From: Sphingomonas sp. Ant H11
GTDB lineage: Bacteria; Pseudomonadota; Alphaproteobacteria; Sphingomonadales; Sphingomonadaceae
DNA length: 64,000 nucleotides
Assembly: GCF_000797515.1 (NCBI RefSeq)
Contig: NZ_JSBN01000011.1
Span: 1 to 64,000 of the forward strand
Direction: 5' to 3'
This document shows, one piece after another, positions 1 to 9,949 of the stretch. Both the position numbers and the translations under genes were made by a program. The number at the start of each line of letters is the position of its first letter. Within the stretch, counting starts at the first letter, position 1. Below the pieces are notes generated by a model that worked only from the letters and a program-made list of their open reading frames with translations, did no database searches and was not told the origin of the DNA.

Positions 1-962
1 TCGCCCGCCAGCCGGATCGCGGCGATCGTCGCGCCGGGCTCGGCAATGTTCTTGCCGGCAATGTTGAACGCAGTCCCGTGATCGGGCGATGTGCGCACGA
101 TCGGCAAGCCGAGCGTGATGTTCACGCCCGAGTCGAAATACAGCGTCTTGATCGGGATCAGCGCCTGATCGTGATAGCAGCACATCGCCGCGTCATAGGT
201 TGCGCGGGCGCGGGCGTGGAACATCGTGTCGGCAGCAAAGGGCCCGGTCGCGTCGATCCCTTCGCTTTGCAGGATCTCGATCGCGGGGGCGATCAGGTCG
301 ATCTCCTCGCGACCGATCGCACCGCTTTCCCCGGCATGGGGGTTGAAGCCGGCAAAGACGATGCGAGGCTTGAGGATCCCGAAATTGCGCATCAGCCCGC
401 GCGCTGTCGCGCGCGCTTTCGATACGAGCAGTTCGATCGACAACAATCCGCTCACTGCAGCAAGCGGAACGTGGGTGGTGATCGGAACGACGCGCAAGTC
501 AGGGCCAGCCAGCATCATCACCGCATTCTCGCCCGCTATGCCGCAACGTTCGGCCACGAACTCGGTCTGACCGGGATGATTGAACCCGATTTTATAGAGT
601 TGCGCCTTCGACACCGGCCCTGTCACCAATGCGCGCGCGGCACCGGAACGCACCAGGCCCGCCGCGAGCTCCAGCGCGCGCAGCGCACAGCGTGCACCCT
701 CGACATCGGGAATGCCGGGCATGATCTCGCCGCCATCCTCGACCGTCAGCACCGGCAACGCAGTCTCGAACACGCGGTTGGTATCTTCCGGGTGCGAGAT
801 CGGCTCTACCGGTCCATCCCACACCGCCGCGATCGCCCTGGCATCGCCCGTGGCAAAGAACGGCGGCAATCCCTCCGCAACGCGCTGCGCCCAGGCTTTG
901 GCGATGATTTCGGGGCCGATCCCGGCCGGATCCCCCATCGATATGGCGAGCGGCGCGAGCAT
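1..962 (-). CDS. pdxA: 4-hydroxythreonine-4-phosphate dehydrogenase PdxA (3' end beyond window)
   Basis: Enzyme of pyridoxal 5'-phosphate synthesis that oxidises 4-phosphohydroxy-L-threonine in the cytoplasm. The frame opens with MLAPLAISMGDPAGIGPEII, the MGDPAGIGPE start typical of PdxA, and continues with LVTGPVSK, GHTEF-like GQTEFVAE, NPHAGE and CYHDQALIPIK, all family signatures, up to DHGTAFNIAGK. The metal-binding histidines lie in those motifs. About 320 codons are present and the frame is still open at base 1, so only the C-terminus is missing. The ATG lies 16 nt after the surA stop, so it is probably translated from the lptD-surA-pdxA transcript. Family assignment is very secure. Confidence 0.95.
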   Translation of the reverse strand, partial: MLAPLAISMGDPAGIGPEIIAKAWAQRVAEGLPPFFATGDARAIAAVWDGPVEPISHPEDTNRVFETALPVLTVEDGGEIMPGIPDVEGARCALRALELAAGLVRSGAARALVTGPVSKAQLYKIGFNHPGQTEFVAERCGIAGENAVMMLAGPDLRVVPITTHVPLAAVSGLLSIELLVSKARATARGLMRNFGILKPRIVFAGFNPHAGESGAIGREEIDLIAPAIEILQSEGIDATGPFAADTMFHARARATYDAAMCCYHDQALIPIKTLYFDSGVNITLGLPIVRTSPDHGTAFNIAGKNIAEPGATIAAIRLAG

Positions 963-978
963 GGCGTTTTCTCCCCGG

Positions 979-2382
979 TCAGCGATATTCGATGATCGCG
1001 TCGCGTCGCAAATCGCGGAGCAACTGGTTCGCGCGCAGGTTCACGCGTGAATTTTCCATCGAAGTTCGGACCTGCTCGACGCCGGGAATGCGCGGCCCAG
1101 TCGCTTCGTCGCGCCCGCACAGCACCAGCGAACGGATGCCGTCCTTCGCCGACCCGAAGGGCGGGGTCGATTCGCCGACCTGCAGTTTCAGCATGATCTC
1201 GCGCAGCGGTCCCGGCAGATCCTTGATCCGCACCGAATCATTGTCGACCACGTCGGCACCGAGCGCGGTCGCAACCTTGGCGACTTCACCGCAACCGTGA
1301 ATCGTCTGGCTCAGCTTGGCGAACTCGGTAACGCGCGCATCGGCCTGGGCCTGCGTCGTGCCTTCGGCAAAGCGCACGCTGAGCTGCTTGAGCGTCAGCT
1401 TGGCGTCCATCGGATCGGCGACGCCGACCTTGCGCGTGTCGACCAGGTAGATGATCGAGAAACCGCCCGGCACCTCGATCGGGCCAGCCAGATGCTCGGG
1501 CGTCATCGACTTGATCGCCTCGACCAGCGTCGGCGGCAATTGCGCCAACTGCGTTTCGCTCAACCAGTCGAGATCGCCGTCGGTCGCACGCGTGGTGGCG
1601 TCGGACAGGCGCGCATAATAGCCGAACGTGTCCTCGCCCTTTTCGCGCTTCTGGATCGAACCGATAATCTGTTGCGCCTGGTTGAACACTTCCTGCGCGC
1701 GATCCGGATCTGCCTTCAGGTAGATTTCACGCACGTGATATTCGGTCGTGCCCTGCTGCTTCTTCAGCTTCTCGATGATGGCGTTGACCTCTTCGTCGCC
1801 GACATTGATGTCGACCTTGCGCCGCAAATAGCGGTTCCACGAAAGCTCGGCTTCGATCTGGCGCTTGAGTGACCGCTCCGAGGAACCGATACCGCGCAGA
1901 TAGGCCCGCATTTCGGCGACGGATTTGCCGAAGTTGCGCGCGACGGTCTCATAGCTCTTGTTGACCTCATCGGGCGCGATCTTGACCTCGGCGGTCTTGG
2001 CCTGCTGGATCTGCAACGTTTCGTCGATCAACTGGCGCGCGGTCAGCAATTTGTACTGCGCCATTTCCTCGGGCGACAGCTTCAGGTCGCGCGCCGCCAC
2101 CAGCAAGGCGACGCGCTGGTCGATATCGGTGCCGGTGATGACCGCCCCGTTGACGATCGCAGTCGGCTTGCGAACGTTTGGATCGACCTTGCCGAAAATC
2201 TGCAGGTTCTTCGGAATGTCGAGCCCCACGGCGGGCGTCGCATCATCGGGTACGGTCTGAGCGATCGAACCGCCGCTGCTCGAAACAAGCGCGACGAGTG
2301 CCGCACCGAGCGCCAAACGGCGGCCGAGCGAACCGAGGCCGGTGGTGGTTGCGCCGGTCTTCTTGGTGATATCAGTCTTCAC
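979..2382 (-). CDS. surA: SurA-type periplasmic peptidyl-prolyl isomerase/chaperone
   Basis: Periplasmic chaperone that escorts outer-membrane proteins, including the neighbouring LptD. I place the start at a GTG giving VKTDITKKT, followed by a basic stretch and a hydrophobic signal segment (about residues 20-40) ending near SIAQT. The frame stays open upstream into lptD, but that extension is basic and unlike SurA. The SurA N-terminal helical domain begins around PTAIVNGAVITGTDID, and a parvulin-like domain follows (HVREIYLKAD, GGDLDWLSE-like DGDLDWLSETQL, PGGFSIIYLVD). About 467 residues, close to the family norm. The order lptD-surA-pdxA matches that of many proteobacteria. The exact start is uncertain. 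Confidence 0.88.
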   Translation of the reverse strand: MKTDITKKTGATTTGLGSLGRRLALGAALVALVSSSGGSIAQTVPDDATPAVGLDIPKNLQIFGKVDPNVRKPTAIVNGAVITGTDIDQRVALLVAARDLKLSPEEMAQYKLLTARQLIDETLQIQQAKTAEVKIAPDEVNKSYETVARNFGKSVAEMRAYLRGIGSSERSLKRQIEAELSWNRYLRRKVDINVGDEEVNAIIEKLKKQQGTTEYHVREIYLKADPDRAQEVFNQAQQIIGSIQKREKGEDTFGYYARLSDATTRATDGDLDWLSETQLAQLPPTLVEAIKSMTPEHLAGPIEVPGGFSIIYLVDTRKVGVADPMDAKLTLKQLSVRFAEGTTQAQADARVTEFAKLSQTIHGCGEVAKVATALGADVVDNDSVRIKDLPGPLREIMLKLQVGESTPPFGSAKDGIRSLVLCGRDEATGPRIPGVEQVRTSMENSRVNLRANQLLRDLRRDAIIEYR

Positions 2383-2474
2383 GTAGTTAAAATCCCATCC
2401 CGCGCGGTCTGCGTTTCTGCTCAGCCCAACGAGCCCTTGGAAAAGGCCGTGCAACAGGCCGCCTGAACCAGTGC

Positions 2475-4713
2475 TTAGCGGCCAAGATTTTTGAATGCCA
2501 GCGTCAACAGGAAGCTGTTGCCGGCACGCGCGTCGCCGGTGTCCTGATAATCGCGCTTCCACGTCACCCCCAGGCGGAGGCAATCGTCCTCATATTGGAA
2601 ACCCAAGCGGTGCCGGACCGGATCGAAACCGTTGGCCAGCGACAGCGGATCTTCGTTGCGGTCGGTGAGGTCGATCACGGTCGATCCGAAGACCGACCAG
2701 AATTTGGTGACCTGCACGCGTGCGCCCAAGCGCACTTCCTCGCGGTCGCGCAGATCCTCCAGCGTCGGGTCGATGTTGCGATTGAGCCGGAGGTAGCCGA
2801 TGAGAACATAGGTGCTGCGCGAGCCGACCCTTGCGTCCACTTCGTTCCGGCGAATCGCCAGATTGCCCTTGTCGAGGCGATAGCGATGCGTGATCGAGAC
2901 GAAATCACGATAGCGAATTTCCGTGCGCCCGACGATGTCGGAGACCCGGCCCGAAAGCCCCGTCCCATCGGGAAACAGCGTTTCGCGATTGTTCAGGCGA
3001 TAGCTCTGACCGATATTGGTCGAAATCGAAAAACCGGGAAGATCGGCCGACCAATCGACCCCATAAGTGAAGCGAGTCGAATCCTCGAACCGGTCGTATC
3101 CCGGGAAGCGGTTCAGGGCGAACAGGTTGGAATCCTCGAGATCGACTGCCCGGGAATCTTCGTTCGGCACGGCAAGATTGGTCGTCTGCGGCGAAGCGAC
3201 CACTTGAAACCGCGGGGTCAGGCGCTGCGTGCCGCCCAGGAAGGTGCCGATGAACGGCCACTTCACGTCGATTGCGAATGCGCCGATCGCGCGCGCGCTG
3301 ATCCCTTCATTGCCGCGATAGCTCGCCACCGTCGTGGCCAGCGTGTCGTTGGCATTGTACACATCGCCGCGACCGAACGCTGTGAATGTCACCTCCTGGC
3401 CCCAGGGCGTCAATTTGCGCAGATCCCACTGCGCGCTGGCAAAGGCGCGTTGCGTATCCTGGCCCGCCGGACGCGAAATCGCGAGGCTGTTGGCTTGCAG
3501 TTCGAACGTGCCGCCCAGCAAGCTGTCGGTAAAACGGTGGCGGTAATCGATTTCGGGCAGCGCGATCGGTTGCAGGCCCTGGCGATCGCCGACGCGCATC
3601 GTCTGGACGTACCAGCCGGCGATCGAGAAATAGCTGTCGGTATCGATGCGCTCGACATTCGCGGTGGTGCGCAGGCGATCGTCCTGCGAAATGTCATAGC
3701 GACGCAGGAAGGTGCGATCGGTGGTCAAGCGCAGCGATCCGCTGACGCTCCAATTCTCATCGAGCTGGAAGCGGGCCACCCCATCCAGATAGCCGCGAAA
3801 CGAATCGGGCGTGCCGGGCGCGGTCGGGGTGAGCAGATCGGCACTGCGCGGGCTGGCGGTGGCGTACGCCTTGATCGAATAGGAACCGAGCGTGTTGAGT
3901 TCCTGATACTCCGCCTTGAGCATCGGCAGCACCGCGCTGAAAAAGCGCGGGGTGATCGTCAGCCCCTTATTGGGGGCCAGCGCGAAGTGATACGGCTGCG
4001 CAAATTCAAAGCCATTGACGCGGCCATAGCGGAAATCGGGTGAGAGCAGGCCGCTATTGTTGCCTTCGCCGACAGGATTGGAAAAGGCGGGCAGCGGCAG
4101 CGTCGGCAAGCCGAACAGGTTGATGCGCGCGCCCGTATAATAGATCCGGCCGCGATCGGGGCGATAGAGTACGCGAACCGCCGTGATCTTCCATGTCGGC
4201 TCTTTCGGGCAGTTGCTGGAATCGGTCACCGCGCACGGCGTGTACGCCGCATCCTCCAGCACGACGACTTCATCGAGCGAGCGCGTGCCCTTGCGTGCCG
4301 CCAGGCGTCCGCCCTTTTCCAGCACCAGCAGCATATTGTCGACGACGCCGTCCTTCAGCGCATCGGTCAGTTCGATCGAATCGCCATAGGCCGTATCGCC
4401 ACCCGGATTGACGACCGCGATGTTGCCGCTCGCGTGGACCTTCCCGGTCTTTCGGTTCCACACCACCTTGTCGGCGCGCAGGCGGTCGCCGGAGCGGTAC
4501 ATACGGACATCGCCCGTTGCGGTGACGATGTCCTCCTTGCTGTCATATTCCAGGTTGGTCGCGGTGAACTGGACCTGATCGTCGCTCGCGCTCGGCGTGC
4601 TCGATGGGGGGCGGGGGCGTTACCGGACGCGTTTGCAAATCCTGCGCACACGCCGGATTGGCGAGCAGCACAGCGGGAAACACACAAGTGGCAAGGAGAA
4701 CGGCACGCTTCAC
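2475..4713 (-). CDS. lptD: LPS-assembly protein LptD (apparent frameshift near 4606-4617)
   Basis: Outer-membrane beta-barrel that inserts lipopolysaccharide into the outer leaflet together with LptE. A GTG start at 4713 gives a signal peptide (KRAVLLATCVFPAVLLANP, cleavage near ACAQ). An OstA-like jellyroll (VQFTATNLEYDSKEDIVTA, GDVRMYRSGDRLRADKVVW) follows and then a long aromatic-rich barrel ending in LLTLAFKNLGR. The signal peptide and the jellyroll lie in different frames: removing one base from the G6 (4606-4611) or G5 (4613-4617) run joins them into about 745 residues. A dead lptD is implausible in a Gram-negative cell, so I read this as a sequence error. Divergent from pepA; the 200 bp between them must hold both promoters. 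Confidence 0.88.
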
Positions 4714-4914
4714 GTCGGAACAAGCACCCTGTTGCGAGAAGGCCCCGGTTGAACCCCGGTTGCCGCTGGTCGATCCCGCCCTATCGCATCGACACCGCTT
4801 TGCTGCAATCGTGCTGCGGCGAATTCGGTGCCCCCGCTTTGCCAGCGACGCGTCGCTGTCCTAAGAACGCGCGACTCATCGCATTTTTTTTTTCGTAACC
4901 GAGGCCTCCCCATA

Positions 4915-6390
4915 ATGCAGATCGATTTTTCCAGCGCCGCCCCCGCGTCGGGTGCCGCCATCGCCCTTCTTGTCGAGAAAGAGGGGCTCGCGCGTCTCGC
5001 GACAACGCTGATCGACGCGACTGCGCTCGATCTGGTGAAGGCGGCAGCGCAGGCGAGCCGGTTTGACGGGGAAGCGGCCGCTGTGGTCGAAACTTTTATT
5101 GCCGATGGCACCGGTGGCGTGCGGCGTGTCCTGTTGCTGGGCACCGGGGCGGCAGGAGAGGCCGAGTATGAGCGGGCCGGTGGTGCATTGACCGCGCGCT
5201 TGCTGACTTCCGGCGTGCGGACGGTCAGCGTCGATTTCGGTAGCGCCGGGGCCACGCCAAAGGCGGCGGCGCGTTTCGCGGCGGCTGCCGCACAGCGCGG
5301 CTGGCGGCATGACATCTATCGCACCAAGCTGCCCGAAAAATCCAAGCCGACTCTGGCCACGATCGTGCTGCACGGCGCGCCTGAGGGCACCGATGCGGCG
5401 TGGAGCAAGCAGAAGGCGCTGACCGAGGGCCTGGAACTGACCCGCACGCTGGTGGCCGAGCCGCCAAACGTGATCTATCCCGAAACCTTCGTCGCCAAGG
5501 TGCGCGCCGAGGTCGAGGGGCTGGGCCTTGAGATTACCGTGCTGGGCGAAGCCGAGATGCGCGAACTGGGCATGGGCTCCTTGCTCGGCGTGTCGCAGGG
5601 TTCGGCCAAGCAGGCGCAGTTGCTCGCGCTCAAGTGGAATGGCGCGGGCGCGGGCGATCCGGCGCTGGCGCTGGTCGGCAAGGGCGTGACCTTCGACACT
5701 GGCGGCATTTCGCTGAAGCCCGGGCCCGGCATGGAAGACATGAAGTGGGACATGGGCGGCGCGGGTGCCGTCGTTGGCGCGATGAAGGCGATTGCCGGGC
5801 GCAAGGCCAAGGCCAACGTCATCGGCGTGTGCGGCCTGGTCGAGAACATGCCCGATGGCGACGCGATCCGCCCCGGCGACGTGCTCACCTCCATGTCCGG
5901 CCAGACGATCGAAGTGCTCAACACCGATGCCGAGGGGCGGCTGGTCTTGTGCGACGTGATCACCTGGGTGCAGCGCACGCACCGCCCCAAGACGATCGTC
6001 GATCTCGCCACGCTGACCGGCGCGATGATCGTAAGCCTCGGCCACGAACATGCCGGCTGCTTCGCGAATGACGATGCGCTGGCAGACCAGTTGCTGGCAG
6101 CGGGCAAGGCCTCGGGCGACCTGTTGTGGCGCTTCCCGTTGTCGGATGCCTATAACAAGCTGATCGACAGCCCGATCGCCGACATGAAGAATGTCGGCCC
6201 GCGCGGGGCGGGGTCGATCACCGCGGCGCAGTTCATCCAGCGCTTCGTCGAGCCGGGCGTGAAATGGGCGCATCTCGACATTGCCGGTATGGTTTGGGCG
6301 GACAAGCCGGGTGCGACCTATGACAAGGGCGCGACGGGCTATGGCGTGCGTTTGCTCGACCGGTTCGTTGCGGACAATTTCGAGGGCTGA
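4915..6390 (+). CDS. pepA: leucyl aminopeptidase (M17 family)
   Basis: Cytosolic dimetal aminopeptidase that releases N-terminal residues from peptides. The C-terminal catalytic domain is clear: GKGVTFDTGGISLKPG supplies the lysine and aspartate ligands, and NTDAEGRL (about residues 336-343) is the M17 signature. An N-terminal macro-like domain precedes it. The 491-residue product starting at MQIDFSSA matches the family length. A longer reading from 4828 would only add upstream non-homologous residues. It converges on the PLP decarboxylase, with a pair of inverted palindromic repeats between the two stops. Confidence 0.96.
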   Translation: MQIDFSSAAPASGAAIALLVEKEGLARLATTLIDATALDLVKAAAQASRFDGEAAAVVETFIADGTGGVRRVLLLGTGAAGEAEYERAGGALTARLLTSGVRTVSVDFGSAGATPKAAARFAAAAAQRGWRHDIYRTKLPEKSKPTLATIVLHGAPEGTDAAWSKQKALTEGLELTRTLVAEPPNVIYPETFVAKVRAEVEGLGLEITVLGEAEMRELGMGSLLGVSQGSAKQAQLLALKWNGAGAGDPALALVGKGVTFDTGGISLKPGPGMEDMKWDMGGAGAVVGAMKAIAGRKAKANVIGVCGLVENMPDGDAIRPGDVLTSMSGQTIEVLNTDAEGRLVLCDVITWVQRTHRPKTIVDLATLTGAMIVSLGHEHAGCFANDDALADQLLAAGKASGDLLWRFPLSDAYNKLIDSPIADMKNVGPRGAGSITAAQFIQRFVEPGVKWAHLDIAGMVWADKPGATYDKGATGYGVRLLDRFVADNFEG

Positions 6391-6395
6391 GCGCC

Positions 6396-6500
6396 AATTC
6401 CCCTCCCGCTGTGCGGGAGGGGTTAGGGGAGGGCGGTGGTGCTGCGCGCCTCGAAATAGAATTCCCTCCCCCAGCCCCTCCCGCAAGCGGGAGGGGTGGA
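6396..6500. repeat. Two REP-like G/C palindromes in inverted orientation
   Basis: Two near-identical palindromes, 6400-6422 (arms CCCCTCCCGC/GCGGGAGGGG, loop TGT) and 6475-6496 (same arms, loop AA), are each flanked by a GGGGAGGG/CCCTCCCC tail and oriented head to head. The block fills the gap between convergent pepA and the decarboxylase gene. It resembles dispersed extragenic palindromes of sphingomonads and could work as a bidirectional transcription barrier. Confidence 0.8.
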
Positions 6501-6525
6501 AGAAGGCAGCAATGAAAGAGGAATG

Positions 6526-7747
6526 TTACAGCGTGACGACGTTCGAGGCGACCTCTGGCATGTCCTCGCCGTAGAGCGAGACCATCGGTTCGTCGGCGAC
6601 GATCACCGTCTCGTCCGATCCGAAGCCATTGAAGGCCGTGCGCATGGCCGAGCCATAGGCACCGAGCATCCCGATTTCGAGATAGTCGCCTGCCTTCACG
6701 TCGGCCGGCAGATAGAAGGGGCCAGCCATATGGTCCATGTCGTCGCAGGTCGGGCCATAGAAGCTGAACGCCATGTCCTTCGAGCGGCTTTCCGGCTCGC
6801 GCAGCAATTCGACCGGGAAACGCCAGCCGATGTGCGCGGCATCGAACAACGCGCCATAAGCACCGTCGTTGATGTACAGCTCATCGCCGCGGCGTTTTTT
6901 CGACGCGCACCACGATCGAGCTATATTCGGCGCACAAGGCACGGCCCGGCTCACACCATAGCTCGGACGAATAGCTGACCGGCAGCGATTCGAACGCACG
7001 GTGGATCGTCTCGAAATAGCGCTCGAGCGGGGGCGGCTCCATGCCCGGATAGGACGAGGGGAACCCGCCGCCGACATCGATCACGTCGACCGTCACCGCT
7101 GCATCGACGATGGCGGCGCGAACGCGCTCCATCGCATTGGCATAGGCTTCGGGCGTCATCGCCTGGCTGCCGACATGGAAGCAGATGCCAAGGGCATCCG
7201 CTGCCTGACGCGCGCGGAACAGCAGTTCCTTGGTCTCGCCGGGGGCCGCGCCGAATTTCGACGCGAGGCTCAGCTTGCTATGCTCCGACGACACGCGAAG
7301 GCGGACGCACAGCGTCAGGTCTTCGGCGTGATCGGTCGCGTCGACGATCTTCTCCAGCTCTTCCACGCTGTCGAGAGAAAACGTCTTCACGCCATAGTCG
7401 AAATACGCCGAACGGATCGCTTCGGAGGCCTTGACCGGGTGCATGAAGCACAAGGTCGCTTCCGGCAGCGTTTCCGCAACCAGACGCACTTCCGCGATCG
7501 ACGCGACGTCGAAATGGGTGATGCCCGAATCCCACAGAATCTGCAGGAGAGCGGGAGACGGATTCGCCTTCACGGCATACATCGAACGACCCGGGAACTT
7601 CTCTGCGAAGAACCGGGCCGCACGCGATGCCGCATGCGGACGAACCAGCGTGACCGGCTGAACCGGCCGCTGCTTAGCGATGTCGATACCAGTGTTGGTA
7701 ATCGAAGGGGTGGTCGCTAACCCCAGCGCGCGATGATGCTTGTGCAA
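6526..7747 (-). CDS. Type III PLP-dependent decarboxylase, ornithine/arginine decarboxylase-like (apparent frameshift at 6895-6900)
   Basis: Alanine-racemase-fold decarboxylase, probably making a polyamine from ornithine, arginine or lysine. The Schiff-base lysine lies in SMYAVKANPSP (about residue 58); HVGSQ, the glycine loop VIDVGGGFPSSYPG and WCEPGRALCAE bind the phosphate. The C-terminal YGPTCDDMD carries the cysteine that completes the partner subunit's active site. The two halves lie in different frames; removing one T from the T6 run at 6895-6900 restores a product of about 406 residues. The predicted TTG start at 7747 has GGAGG nine bases upstream. Substrate cannot be told from sequence alone. 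Confidence 0.88.
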
Positions 7748-7886
7748 CTCAAGGGACCTCCAAGTGGCTTGCGCCTACGGTGAAAAAAGCTGCCTTGCGG
7801 TTGGAAGTCCCATGGGGCAGCGGATGGGCGAGATAGGGTCGCGTTTTTTGCATTGTAAAGCGGTTTTGCGTCCACGGAGATAATTG

Positions 7887-8857
7887 GTGACAATTTTAAG
7901 ACAGCCGACGCGGGCAGGGGTGCGCGATGCCGCCGCAAAAGTAGCTGCAGTGGTGCCGCCGACACCGCTTTTCGTAGTGGAAATTCATGGTGTTAGCGTC
8001 GCTTTCAAGGCCGAGTGCCTGCAGCCGATCGGCGCATTCAAACTGCGCGGGGCATGGCACCGATTGACTGCGATCGAACCCGCACAGCGGGGAAAAGGCG
8101 TGGTGGCTTTCTCCTCTGGGAATCACGCGCAGGGAGTCGCATGGGCGGCACGGCGACTGGAAATGCCCGCCACGATCGTGATGCCGGCCGATGCACCCAA
8201 GGCCAAGCGCGAGGGAACGCTCGCGCTCGGAGCGGAGGTGGTAAGCTATGACCGCGCGACCGAGAGCCGCGAGAAGATCGCCGCACGCCTGGCCGAGGCG
8301 CGCGGCGCGGTGCTGGTACCGAGCTTCGACGATCCCTGGGTGATCGAGGGGCAAGGCAGCGCTGGGATCGAGGCGGCGGCGCAAATGGCGGTACGCGGTT
8401 TGGGAACGCCGAGTCGCGTGCTCGTGCCATGCGGTGGTGGCGGGTTGGCGGCGGGGCTTACGCTGGCCTTGCCCGAGGCGACGATCACGGTCGTGGAACC
8501 GGAAGGGTGGGACGACATGCGCCGCTCGCTGGAGGCGGGCTGGATCGAGCCCGTCGGCGAGTCACCACCGCCGACCGCGTGCGATGCGTTGCAAACGTTA
8601 CGGGTCTCTATGCTGACCTTTGACGTCCTATCCCGCCGGGGGGCGACCGGGGTGGCGGTCAGCGAGGCCGAGATCCGCACAGCGCAGCGCTGGGCGGCGG
8701 AGAAGCTGCGGCTGGTGGTGGAGCCGGGCGGCGCGGTCGGCCTGGCGGCGATCCTGGCGGGCAAGGTGCCGGTTGAGCCGGGACTTTTTTGGTGATCCTG
8801 TCGGGCGGGAATGTGGATCTGGCGGCTTATGGCGCGGTGCTGGCGGGCAAGGACTGA
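7887..8857 (+). CDS. Threonine/serine dehydratase-like PLP enzyme (apparent frameshift at 8785-8790)
   Basis: Fold-type II PLP lyase that deaminates threonine or serine, or racemises serine. Visible landmarks are PIGAFKLRGAW (Schiff-base lysine), SSGNHAQGVA, the phosphate loop PCGGGGLAAGL and, at the end, VILSGGNVDLAAY. The last motif is reached only if one T is added to the T6 run at 8785-8790; otherwise the frame stops at GLFW. Repaired length is about 323 residues, with no C-terminal ACT domain, unlike biosynthetic IlvA. GTG at 7887 has ACGGAG seven bases upstream and is preferred to the adjacent TTG. Divergent from the decarboxylase gene, with about 140 bp between them. Confidence 0.85.
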
Positions 8858-8863
8858 GAGCAT

Positions 8864-8949
8864 CCGTTCGCCCTGAGCCTGTCGAAGGGGCCTGGCCAAA
8901 CACGCAGCGCTGGTGGATGTCAGTGCTTCGACAAGCTCAGCACGAACGG
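8864..8949. repeat. Pair of inverted RPEPVEG-type repeats
   Basis: Unit one (8864-8890, CCGTTCGCCCTGAGC then CTGTCGAAGGGG) and unit two (8921-8949, CAGTGCTTCGACAAGC then TCAGCACGAACGG) are inverted relatives of one dispersed sphingomonad repeat. The same two-unit layout recurs near 38187-38276. Here it sits in the gap between the dehydratase and the small membrane-protein gene. Confidence 0.75.
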
Positions 8950-8962
8950 AAAGAGAGGCACT

Positions 8963-9130
8963 GTGACCGCTCTAGAAAACCTCGCACCCGCGCTCGCCAT
9001 GCTCGCCGCGTTCGCCTGCCTCATCGGGGGCGTGGCGCTGATCGTCAAAGGCCAGAACCGGCAAAAAGGCGTGCTGATGCTGGTAATGGCGGCGGTGCTG
9101 GTGGGCAATGTCGTGATCTGGACGCTGTAA
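8963..9130 (+). CDS. Small two-helix membrane protein, 55 residues
   Basis: A GTG start with a good AAGAGAGG ribosome site just upstream gives VTALENLAPALAMLAAFACL and a second hydrophobic helix, VLMLVMAAVLVGNVVIWTL, joined by the short polar loop KGQNRQKG. The pattern is a tiny inner-membrane hairpin. I recognise no characterised family. It stands between a repeat pair and a hairpin terminator shared with the convergent hydrolase gene. The clean RBS and the hydrophobic-polar-hydrophobic layout argue it is real. Confidence 0.65.
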   Translation: MTALENLAPALAMLAAFACLIGGVALIVKGQNRQKGVLMLVMAAVLVGNVVIWTL

Positions 9131-9135
9131 GGCCG

Positions 9136-9170
9136 ACCCCGCGCCGCCTGACACGGCAGCGCGGGGGGGG
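9136..9170. terminator. Bidirectional hairpin terminator
   Basis: CCCCGCGC pairs perfectly with GCGCGGGG around a loop that itself has GCC/GGC pairing. It lies between two convergent stops (9130 and 9175). There is no long T tract, so efficiency is uncertain. Confidence 0.5.
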
Positions 9171-9174
9171 CGGA

Positions 9175-9832
9175 TCACTTGATCGGCGAGTTGGGGTCGA
9201 GACGCATATCGAGATATTTGTCCACGCTGCCCATCAGCTGCGGCATTTCATGCTCGAAGAAATGGTTCGCCTTGGGGATGGTGTCGTGGTGGATGGTGAT
9301 GTGCTTCTGCGTGCGCAGCTTGTCGACCAGCTTCTGCGTCGCGAGCGGGGGGGGAGACTTCGTCATTCTCGGCCTGGATGATGATGCCCGAAGCTGGGCA
9401 GGGCGCGAGGAAGGTGAAGTCGTACATGTTGGCGGGCGGCGCGACCGAGATGAAGCCGCGGATTTCCGGGCGGCGCATCAGCAATTGCATGCCGATCCAC
9501 GCGCCGAAGCTGACGCCGGCGATCCAGGTGGTGGAGGCTTCGGGGTGGAAGCTCTGCACCCAGTCGAGCGCGCTGGCGGCATCGGACAGCTCGCCGACGC
9601 CATTGTCGAAGGTGCCCTGGCTCTTGCCGACGCCACGGAAATTGAAGCGCAGGGTCGCGAAACCGCGGCGCTGGAAGGTCTTGTAGAGTTCCATCACGAT
9701 ATGGTTGTTCATCGTGCCGCCGGCTTGCGGATGCGGATGGAGGATCATCGCGACGGGCGCGCGCGGGCGAGGAGCTGGCGCGAAACGACCTTCGAGACGA
9801 CCATCGGGGCCGGGAAAAATGACTTCTGGCAT
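9175..9832 (-). CDS. Alpha/beta hydrolase, dienelactone-hydrolase-like (apparent frameshift at 9347-9354)
   Basis: Cytosolic serine hydrolase of unknown substrate. MILHPHPQAGGTM forms the oxyanion region, GVSFGAW is the nucleophile elbow (GxSxG), and the late AENDEVSPP and PKANHFFE supply the probable aspartate and histidine. The histidine part is in another frame; deleting one base of the G8 run at 9347-9354 joins them into about 218 residues. ATG at 9832 gives MPEVIFPGPDG, typical of this small hydrolase family. It is divergent from the cysteine desulfurase pair, though this neighbour suggests no specific role. Confidence 0.82.
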
Positions 9833-9949
9833 CGGACCTGCTGACGGCAAAGGAATAGGGCTCCGTGCCCAAGGCTTGGGCAGGATGGATTGCGCGCTAT
9901 ATAGGCTCGCACCCCCAACGCGCAATCATTGCCGAAGGTTGACATCATT

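Noticed and set aside
78..995. 305-codon plus-strand frame over pdxA
   Set aside because: The minus strand encodes PdxA with all signatures.
2595..4043. 482-codon plus-strand frame across lptD
   Set aside because: Shadow of lptD, with no recognisable protein character.
4876..6486. 536-codon open frame on the minus strand across pepA
   Set aside because: Antisense shadow of a G+C-rich gene; pepA on the plus strand has full M17 motifs and the shadow resembles no protein.
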